This document shows positions 54,341 through 64,000 of a stretch of DNA of 64,000 nucleotides, one piece after another. How positions within the stretch are numbered: position 1 is the first letter of the stretch; every line of letters starts with the position of its first letter. The notes beneath the pieces are model-generated. The model was not told where the DNA came from. It did no database searches and saw nothing but the letters and a program-made list of their open reading frames with translations. The DNA is from Pogonophryne albipinna (Eukaryota; Chordata; Actinopteri; Perciformes; Artedidraconidae), in contig CM053246.1 of assembly GCA_028583405.1 (NCBI GenBank), positions 20,839,570 through 20,903,569 on the forward strand, given 5' to 3'. The position numbers and the translations under genes were made by a program.

Positions 54341-54475
54341 AAAGGACCGGATCAATAAGCAGTATCGATAAAAGTAGTAGTACAGTTCAAACCTTAACGA
54401 TCCGAATAATCGATTCATCGTTTCATTAATCTATAGATTTATCGATTATCAAATTATTCGTTTGTTGCAGCCCTA
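54341..54475. mobile_element. hAT right-end fragment
   Basis: cgattatcaaattattcg followed by GCAGCCCTA is a typical hAT end. No matching left end. Confidence 0.5.
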
Positions 54476-56870
54476 GTTGATGAGATAAAAACTGCAACAT
54501 AAACACGCACACCTCCTCTTTTACATCTTGGCTTAATGGCTGCATTATTGTTCCAAACACTGTTGTAATAGTTTACGATGTCTGCAAACACAATTTAGTT
54601 TGATTGTATGGCTCGACTGACAATGCAGCGTCCGGACTAGAAAGTGCTTCTCCGGGCGTCCCTCCAAGCAACGTACCAAAAAGGTACAAAGAGAAGCCTT
54701 CAGGAACTAGTGCTGCAGCACTCAGTTCCACTTTCCACCTGACGAAAGGGCCACAAGGCTGAAGGTGAATTTTAGTGCAAGCATTCCTTTTTTGAAAGAA
54801 AAATATAGACAGAGTTGGAAAGAAAGAGCACATTAGGTGGGAAAGTACTCTTGAAGAAGTAGATCTTCTGGTGATTGTTGAAGACAGTGAAAGTTCAGTT
54901 CAGTTCAATGTCTCGTTTACCACAAATAAGGACTCAGCAGAAGAGATGGATGGAGATTTAGTGAATGAGAAGGCTAGTAGAACTCACTGAGGAAGGCAGG
55001 TTGCACATTCCTTTGCGTTTACATTTTATGACCACTAGCCTTCTCTAGCAAACAATGCAAGCATGTTGAAAGAGAGGTTTTTATGTGTCTCACTTAATTG
55101 TCTGTCCAATGTTAACAAAATGCCTGATGACACAACAAAATGCATTGATTGCACTGACATCCTCAGTGAAGGTTTAATGATTCTTTATTATAACATTTCT
55201 AATCAGTCTAGAATAGACAAGTTTTTAAATATTATTAGCTATTTACAGACAGTTTCATATAAAGCACACTAAGCCTAATCCTCTAGTCTACACTATCTCT
55301 GCCTATGAGCTCCATCTTACCAGGTGTCAGGTGCCGGCCTGCTATCACATTCCTCATCATGTTCATCCTCTCAGGGCAGTTTTGTACACCAACATGTGGG
55401 TGTGTGTATGTGTTTGCAGATATCGGCCCTGGGCTTGAGGCTGGTGCTGGGGTACTGACTGGTCTTGCTGAAAATGTCAGCTTCAAAAGGCGTTCAAACA
55501 CGAAGAGGGCATAGCACACCATGGAACAGAACAACACACTTATATATTACAGAACAGCTTGACATAGAGGAACATACTGTAGAAAAGGAAATGGCTTGTC
55601 CAGCTGCTTCTGCCCACATACTGTCTAGTTCTCATGCATTGGGGCAGGTATCTTTTTTAAATGAAATGATGATTAAAGTCAAGGTTTATGGTAACTGTAT
55701 CCATCTCTGTTAAGAGCCATTTAGCTGGATTTCCCTCAAATATAAAATCAGTGTTTTATGATTTGCAGTGTGTGTTTTCAGTTTACATTACGAGTGTTTG
55801 CTCACACCGTCTATTTACGGAGCCCAGTGGCTGCTTTAGAGCACTTGTGAGCGTCGCTTAGCTATTATGGCAGTGTTAATTAGGAAGCTGTTGAAATAGT
55901 GTAGCGGGAATCTCAATGAATCGCCGTGCAGCATCGTAGAACAGCATGAAGGGATGTAGTGAAAGTGAAAGATCATTAAAACATGGAAGGTAAAAGGTAA
56001 TGATGTGAAACTGTTATCATACATAAATAAAACTGTGCAGCAAGGTATGCTCATCTGGTAAATTGTGTGGCTGAGATGAAGAGCAGGGCTCCTAAAAATA
56101 GTCTTTTAGTGTCTTGTAATGGGCCAGTGCTCTCACAAACTTTCAGCTGGATTTAAGTATAGAATATCACAGGGACGAGTGATAAAGCGCCACCAGAGAG
56201 AGAATGAACTCTGAGTGGCCTAATTCAACCCGGGCTGACTGTCTCAAAGTACTCTGCAATGTCAGTGTCTGTATCCTGTGCACTATAACTGTCATTAAGT
56301 GGGGGGAAAAGCTGGAGGCAATTTCTTTGTTTCTTTTTCTTCACTTTAGTTTATACCAATGTAAATTCTTGTTTTGTTGCTTCTTCCTTCAGTATTTCTT
56401 GCATGTAGGAAATTAGATTTTCTTTCGGTCTGTTACCTTTTATGTCAGAATTGTAATTAAAACAGGTGTAAAGCTCTGAACCTCCAGAAATCATTGCATT
56501 TGATACACTTACATTAAGAACATAGAAATGAAGCATGTAACAGCGGAAAAGGCAGATGTAAAAGAAGAAAGGGCGCTTTAGTTGGCAATTGTAGTTCAAA
56601 ACCACTTTGCTTAAATCCCTACACATTTGGGACAGGCTTGCTTTGGTCTAAATAGTTTAATCCTATTTTAGTTTTATTGCATTTGCCTTGTTGTTAAATT
56701 GTCTCCATCCCTAATAGCAAAAGTGTTTATTTGCTTTGTAATGTTTGTAAAGACCCTTAACACTCACTTGGGGAAAAACTATAATCTTCTAAATCGTTGT
56801 TTGATTTTCATTAATTCCTTAAAGTCTCTCTTCTTAAAACCATTCTAACTAGGGATGCACGATATTGGTT

Positions 56871-57329
56871 TTTTGAAACCGATACCGATAACTTCCTGCT
56901 TCTCAAGACCGATACCGATAACCGATAATAATATAATATATATATTAAATGTACCTGTAGTTTTTGCACACCTGGTGGTAAAAAAAGACTAGTAGTGAGC
57001 AAAATGAAGTTAGAGATCGTTTTAGCCCTGGGGTCGTCTCTGGCAAACTTCTTGCCTTTTTCAAAAGCCTCGTCGATAGGTAAAAGCCCCGGTGCCTTTG
57101 CAGCTGGCTTTGGATTCGCCGCTAGTTTAGCAGCGCAGGCGTCTTCGTACGCTTTTAACACACCATCGTAGCGATGGCGATGTTTCAGGTGACTAATCAG
57201 GTTGGAAGTATTATAGCTCGTTGTCTTTTTCCCTCCTCGTGGAACTTCTGCATTGCATTTGTTAATACAAATAGCAAGCGAACTATCTAACTCTGAAACT
57301 TTGAAATAGTCCCATACTACCGACGACAT
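56871..57329 (-). pseudogene. BED zinc finger and linker of a hAT transposase
   Basis: From ATG at 57329: MSSVVWDYFKVSELDSSLAI, then INKCNAEVPRGG and TSNLISHLKHRH, a BED finger whose HxxxxH pair is intact. The first Cys pair is CINKC, one residue longer than the usual CxxC, suggesting a small insertion. An Ala/Lys linker and LLPIDEAFEKGKKFARDDPR follow, as in hAT transposases. Similarity then stops and the frame runs into the terminal repeat. The RNase-H-like DDE core and dimerisation region are absent. Confidence 0.8.
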
Positions 57330-57400
57330 GTTTGTTTACTGTCCTGGCTTCACGGCCGCACACCATTTACGTCACAGCCAGGCATGAGTTAGGGAGCGCT

Positions 57401-58460
57401 GGGTTGCATTCCAATAGTCCATTTAGCTTAGGAACCTTCCTAACGGAGTGAAATGAGCCGGAAGTACGTCACTGGCAGCCATGATAAGTGCCGTTCCAAT
57501 TCTCCAAATGAAAGGAAAGGAGGTTTCAAACTTCCTTTATAACCTCCTTTAGCTTAGGAACCACTGGACCTCCCTAACCGAAAGGAGAGGAGAAAATGCT
57601 GCCCCACAATGCATTGCAGCCGCAGCATTTGCCGTCACTCAACAGTCGGCCGTTCACGGAAACAACCGATTATGACCGAGAAATGATATCATGAAAGTTA
57701 CGGTGCTTATTAAGCATTTTAAAACGTATGTGGTAAGTTGCCAAAGTGCTTTTTTCTGAACGTTCATCAGTATTATAATCAAAAAGAGAAATATGAACGT
57801 TAGTTTTTACTGAAATGATCAAATAAAGTCAACATCTCACAGTCTTTACTGAGCTGTGTGGAGTTTGTTCAACTTTTAAAAGATGTTTGAATGGTGATAT
57901 ACACAGTGATAGATGTTAAGGACTAACGTTTATAATAAATACATTTGTATTGATTTTAAGATATTTTCATACAATCATACGTATTGGGATCATTTGTATT
58001 AATGTGGACCGGAGGGAGAGGGTGACGAGCATAAGTTTCACTTTCCTTTTTTATTTCAATTCCAACTTTGGTCATGAAGAATATGTTTCTCTGTTGTCCA
58101 CGTTCATAAAGCATAAAACAACAGCATCAGAGCACGGTGCAGAGTCTCTAGATGAGTTTACAGTAGTCCCTCGTTCTTATTAAACATCCATGTTGTAGTC
58201 CGCTGTATAGAAAACTGTAGTTTCCATAGTTTCCCCACAGCAGCAGACGCACATTCATGACGTCCGCTGGCGCATCATAAACACGTCGGATAGTGAAAGT
58301 GCATTCGGATTCTCTAAAGTACCGCAGTCTCTTCTCCTAAGTCCTTTTGAATTCTCCTATCCACTATCCCTTAACCCCGTGACGTTTCACTCAGAGGTCA
58401 AGGAATAGGAGATAGGGTTAGAATTTAGGTGCTGATTTTTGGATTATCGGAACGCAACCC
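57401..58460. mobile_element. MITE nested upstream of the BED exon
   Basis: 1060 bp. GGGTTGCATTCCAATAGTCC at the left and GGATTATCGGAACGCAACCC at the right are inverted repeats with three mismatches. It sits in the 5' part of the hAT element (- strand sense). Target duplication unclear. Confidence 0.75.
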
Positions 58461-59602
58461 TGGATTTGTGAAAAACTCCCCTCTTCCTAAACCACTAATA
58501 CCACAGTACTGGCAAAACGGGAGGAGCCGAGTGAAAAACAAGCGCCCCTCATCCCAATCCACCCACACCGCAGTATTTTTTTCTTTTTTTTTACCCAAAA
58601 AATATATTTTAGATTATCGGGGCTATTAATACTTTTATCGGGTTTATCGGGATGACGTCATAATCCCTAATATCGGACCGATAATTATCGGGCCGATAAT
58701 TATCGTGCACCACTAATTCTAACCTACTTTATTTCTGCCATATCTATTGGTTGAAACATTCTGACTGCACAGGAATATTTTACCACTTGTTTTTCAAGAG
58801 ACTATGGTAAAGAGTGATCTCAGCTACAGACCAATAATGTTTTAAAATTAAGAATTTTATTTCAGTGTTTTGATTTCAGGCGGTTTCTTTTCATTCTCTC
58901 CTTAGATTAATCTACTTCTACCCTTGTGGCAAGATAGTTGTTATGAAGCAAAATCAAAAACGGAACACCTCTTTTCTATTTTTTCTCTCCCTCTCTCTCT
59001 GCACCTCTCAGCGATTGCAGCTCGCCCTGCGCTGATTTACAGAGCGGGCGAGTTTGACCCTCTGGATGGGCATGGCCTACACTGATATGGAACATGCCTG
59101 CTCACTTTGTTCAAGAGTGGGCTGGTGGATGATGTGTTTAGAGAGATAGAAAAAGCGAAACATTTACAAATAAGAAAGAAATGTTTTCCCTTTCTTTTTG
59201 TATTTGTAGAAATGATGTGATAGATGTGATTAGTTTGATGTCAAACTTTCATTCACTCTGGTGAAAGGTGATCAATGCATCACCATGAGTGCATCCTAAC
59301 TACAATGCAACAGTGTGTCCTTTGAATTTAAATGATACAACGTTATCCCGCGGTAGCTTATGGTGAATCAAAGTTCAGGATGTGGGCATCATTAGCTGAG
59401 GATACAAAACAGCCATATCCTCTTCAATAATAATAAGTTCACATTTTATTTTATTCACATTCAGGCCCATTTGTAAACCCAATTGTTTTGCTCTGAACCA
59501 GTTGACAATCATTCCCATTTATTTATTCAATTTCAAAACTTTAATAGACTGGATGCAGCATAATGGAACCAAAGGTGCAATCAGAGAATGCAGACCTCCG
59601 CT

Positions 59603-59832
<230 letters not shown>

Positions 59833-61378
59833 TCATTCTGACCATGCATAGACGCCTGGCAACGCACATTGTAATATGATTTTTACATTATCCCTCCTTG
59901 GTTTTACTGATGTTTTGGTAAAACAGCAGCAAGTAAATGTAATAGTTCAAATGATGAGCCGTACTGAAGTTTAAAAAAACTAAACTCACATAATTAAAGT
60001 TCATTAAGGTTAAGTTATTTGAACATGTAGAGAGAACGCTGCTACACTTAAAAAGAAAACAAAATAGCGGTAGGAAGTGCTTTACTGTGTCAAAGTGGTT
60101 ATTTATTTATCAAACGACATGAGATGCTTGGACAAATACCTTGACTTATTGCTGAACATAAAAAGTAGTCGGAAGAAGGAAAGACAAAGTAAGTAGGGAC
60201 AGTGTCCACATCACACAGACATGATTATGGTGAATTTAGCGTGTGTGCTCCCCCTCTGAAGTATAAAACTGTTTGAATGTCCTGCCTTTGATGCATCTTA
60301 CTGCTGTAGTCTGGCTATTACATGGTGTCTCTGTAGGCCATTAACAATCATTTCTTTATACTGAAGTGACCCTTCCAGGTCCACAAAGTTTAGACTGTTT
60401 CTTGCGTCTTGTTTTAGCGCTGGAGTTTTTGATAGATGTTTTTGTTTTGTAAGTCATTGCTTAGTCATTGCTTAGTCCTTGCGCCTACACTCACTGTGCT
60501 CCTGTTACATCTGGAACTGTTGGACAGGTTTTTACTGTAAAGGGATTCACAAGGTTGCTTATATCACAGGAGCATATATTTGTATACAAAAAACACTTTG
60601 TGCTGTCAGTTACTTATGTGCAGTAGAGTCACTCTGTGAGAGAGAATGTGAGGATCTCTTTCTGAGCTGTCTTCAGGATCGTGGACAACGCTTATTAAAA
60701 GACGAAAAATTAGGAGACGGAAAGCTTTTCATCTTAAAATTACACTTTCAAAAAAACATTACTGGTTAGAGACAAATTATTGCCATTGGGGAAGTCACCG
60801 ATCAAAGAGTTTTCTCAAGTGACGAAAAATAAGGTTTCATCATTGAGATGAGGAAAAATCTTTTTTATAAAATGTACCTAAGCTTAAATTGGCACAGGAA
60901 TATTTGCATACTGATAAAAATATTGAAAACAGTTGGTTAGTTTATAATAATTGTCTTGTTGTTAAAAGTTGTACTGATGAGACTCATGAGATATTCTGAC
61001 TTATCTCCTGACTCAATACAGAGTGGTATGTGCTGATGATTTTTAAATGCACATTTTCTTTAGATATAAATGCTAATTTATTTAACTGATAAACAGGTTA
61101 CTTGATGAACTGCAGATTACCTAACAATTTAGAATAATCACATACAATTACCGTTAGGTTGTGAAGATAGAACCCCAACTAGTATTATCTGTAAATCTGT
61201 CATTTAAATATGTAATTTGAAGACATGACTTTGGTCATTTGTCACTATTCTTGACTAATTAAAACATGTTTTCATGACCATTGTACACTTTTAACAAGTT
61301 TTTGAATTTTTGTTTTTCCAGTGATTTATTGATCTCTAAGCTCAAGTCTTGTGTTTCTCTCTTTCTGTCTCTTTCCAG

Positions 61379-61445
61379 GAAGTCCATGAGATCCTGAAAG
61401 AATATGAGCTGAAGTACTGCTTTGTGGACCGCAACAAGGGCACAG
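61379..61445 (+). CDS. raver2: RAVER2 exon 2 (RRM1)
   Basis: Encodes EVHEILKEYELKYCFVDRNK and GT plus one base: helix 1 and strand 2 of RRM1. Acceptor ctttccag with a strong C/T tract, donor gtaaaact, phase 0 to phase 1. It joins exon 1 (DTTNQ|EVHE) as in raver proteins. The following exon, with RNP1, is not in the window. Confidence 0.93.
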
Positions 61446-61465
61446 GTAAAACTCACACACAAACA

Positions 61466-61600
61466 CATGTGTACTACTATACTTGTGAGGACCCTTATGA
61501 TTAATTCCCTAACCCTTTAACCTTTGCAACCAAATGCCTAACAGTACACTAACCTTAATGCTAACACCCCTTTGAAGCATAGAGGACCAGCATGTTAAAT
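61466..61600. repeat. second copy of the ggggacc-type fish repeat
   Basis: ctactatacttgtgaggacc and ccctaaccctttaacc parallel the copy at 50603. Confidence 0.6.
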
Positions 61601-63529
61601 ATCTAACTGGTCATCACGATGATAGAAATACAAGTATACACTCATGTTCAGATCAGATGATCTTGTAAACCAAAGCCTAAATATACAGCTATGTCATATA
61701 TGTCATCACACGTATGTATTTATAGTTACATGGAAACTAGTTTGGTAGTGATCTAAGTGTGAGGCATGGCTAAAGCACTTGTTTAACATACTGTAGAAAT
61801 AGTGGAGGGGTCAATCTGGTGGAGGGACAGATACTTTGACTCAAGTGTCTGTTTCATAATTCATTCAGTACAGTTTCACATTTTCTGCTAAATATACATT
61901 CTGAAGTATCTAGTATTTAGCACAGATATGGTGATAATGTGACATATGTAGGTTTAGGATAACAGGACGTTTGACTGTCAGTTACACATATAATAAACTA
62001 TGCTGCTGGTTTAGGAGGGATGTTTTTACATATCAATACAAAGTAAGTCTAAGGAGAAAGGCTGTAGTATTCTATACAGATGAAAAGCGCCTTAAGGCAA
62101 ATTTATAAAAATGGACTTGACGTGATTGACTTGACTTCTACAAAGACTTTATGGCTTTTCTATTATTTAGTTATTACTATACTACTATTATCGAGTAACA
62201 AACTCCTGTTTGTTGTTGATTGCATGATGAGGGATATGAGCATTAGTGGACTAGCATGTGGAGGCAGTGATTGGTTCAGTCTGTGTGGTTTAAAACAAAG
62301 AAAAAACGTTTTACAAAGCATTTGATTGACATCTTGATGCTTCAGTTAAAATGGACTAAAATCAAATAGTTGAATCTGCTTTCAAAACAAATGCAATTTG
62401 TCATATTTACAAGTACACTTTTGCACAGACACACACATATAGTAAATGTAATCTTTACCACTATGTATTTAAGTTATGTCTCTTAGCACTAAGCTGTAGT
62501 TGCCACATGTTGAATATAGTTTGAATCCTTAAGCAAAAATCACATAAAAGTGACCATATTATTTTAAATTACTTGAGTTTCCCTCATTCTCCTTACCTCC
62601 TGAGTACATTTGGTCCTCATGAGTCCTGAATTACAAGAACACACACATACCCACACACACACACCCACCCTGCCTCTGGAGTGTGTCCCTTTCCAGGGAA
62701 ATCTTAAATATTGTCTATATTTAGTCCGTGCAGTCAGCCAAGCACCTGAAACATAATCCTTTTAGAAAGCAGAGAGATTTACAGCTGAGATATCAAAGCA
62801 CCAGTCCGTCAAACAGGTTAATGGGTTTTAGGAGCAAATGAGAGCATGATGAAACACAGGTCCTCATCAGACTGGCAGGCATGTTACTTTAATAATGAGT
62901 CCCGCTGTGGTAGCGTGTTGGGCTCCGGTGGGATGAGTGGGATCAGAATCCAGCATCCCGGACATCAAAGGTTTGGGAAAGAAAGTACAAATATTCCTCC
63001 CTTACTCATAGTGATGAGACCACATTGTTTCCCTCTTATTTAATGCTCTTCATGTCTCTCTTTTGGGGCAAAGGGACTACAGGGACACTCTGAATATCAC
63101 AGAGAGAAGCAGCAACACAGAGAGCGTAATGTTTACCAAAAGCTTGCTTTTTAAGCTGAAGTGCCAGAAAAAGAATTCATTCATTCAGTAAACGAATGCC
63201 ATGCCTTGCCTAAAGTAAATCCTTTTCTCCTTCTTTTAAAGTAATGACTTTCAACTTTTAGGGATACAGCTGGGAACAACCGTGTAGCAGTGATGTGTGT
63301 CACTATGGCACGATCAGCCATTGTGTATTGATAGAAAACATGTGAGAGAGAGAGTTGGAGGTGGCAGAAAGTTATTTTTAAAGAGATGGTGCAACATTGT
63401 GGAAAAAAACCTTTGAGTTTCTGACTCCAACTCCATCAAATATGGATATCTCTACTTTATCATTTAAAAACAAATTCAACATTTTTGAATGTCTTTTTTT
63501 ACTGTAGGCTTGATTTCAAGCCTCTGCTT

Positions 63530-63784
<255 letters not shown>

Positions 63785-64000
63785 TGATCCGGTAAACCCC
63801 TGGCTTGTCGCCTCTTTACTTATCACAAACAGACAGAGACCTCTATCCAACCTCAACCTCTGTGATTTATACGGGTGTTTGTGTGTCTGCTGATATATAC
63901 ATGCCTGTTTGTTCATATTGATTTAGTCATAACATGTGTTTTGGTGGTGAACTTGCTCACCATCGGATCATTTTTCATGGCAGCTGGATAACATCACCCA

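Larger units (their letters stand above)
56842..58723 (-). mobile_element. hAT element with BED-only transposase and nested MITE
   Basis: The element 56850-58715 (1866 bp) starts TAGGGATGCACGATA and ends TATCGTGCACCACTA. ATTCTAAC on both sides (56842-56849 and 58716-58723) is a perfect 8-bp duplication. Subterminal ccgataccgataac repeats. Only the first transposase exon remains, on the - strand. Confidence 0.94.

Overview
The window is vertebrate, almost certainly teleost, nuclear DNA. It has small exons split by GT-AG introns, very long pure CA/TG dinucleotide arrays, and many fish-type DNA transposons. I recognise two genes, both on the + strand. The first is the 3' four-fifths of CACHD1 (VWFA and cache domain-containing protein 1): 21 exons between 265 and 26387, whose reading frame joins without a break into 1030 residues plus a stop. 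The second is the 5' end of RAVER2 (ribonucleoprotein PTB-binding 2): exon 1 at 35902-36177 and exon 2 at 61379-61445, running off the right edge. The CACHD1-RAVER2 order is the same as I remember from human chromosome 1p31.

Layout. 1-26387: CACHD1 from inside its VWFA region through the cache domains, Cys-rich juxtamembrane region, single transmembrane helix and cytoplasmic tail. Its introns carry a hAT-like MITE with CAGGGTTC ends (2132-2613), a TTAA-flanked MITE (5373-5754) and a roughly 290-bp TG array just behind one splice donor (10304-10592). The 8.2-kb last intron is full of elements, including a hAT element (23025-24486) with a PIF/Harbinger element inside it (23215-23798). 26388-35901: CACHD1 3' UTR and the intergenic region, with a poly-C run, TG arrays, a truncated inverted copy of the 2132-2613 repeat, a tRNA-like SINE head and a hAT MITE 0.8 kb before RAVER2. 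35902-64000: RAVER2 exon 1, a 25.2-kb intron 1 acting as a transposon sink, exon 2 and part of intron 2.

The most unusual structure is a nested set of elements at 42836-47656. A TTAA-flanked MITE of about 444 bp has been interrupted by three later insertions. One is a young, structurally complete 1.5-kb non-autonomous LTR retrotransposon on the - strand, with TG...CA LTRs, a GTCAC target duplication, a tRNA-Leu primer site and a polypurine tract. The other two are hAT elements, each with a perfect 8-bp target duplication. The LTR element has no pol; almost its whole interior is one open frame for a 233-residue charged coiled-coil protein that I do not recognise. The second hAT contains tandem repeats with four RFX/X-box-like palindromes, one an exact GTTGCCATGGCAAC.

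CACHD1 and RAVER2 are not known to act together. CACHD1 is an alpha2delta-like cell-surface protein; RAVER2 is a nuclear RRM protein that partners PTB. Family statements come from established knowledge. Coordinates, splice phases, target duplications and terminal repeats were read directly from the sequence. No database search or computation was run.
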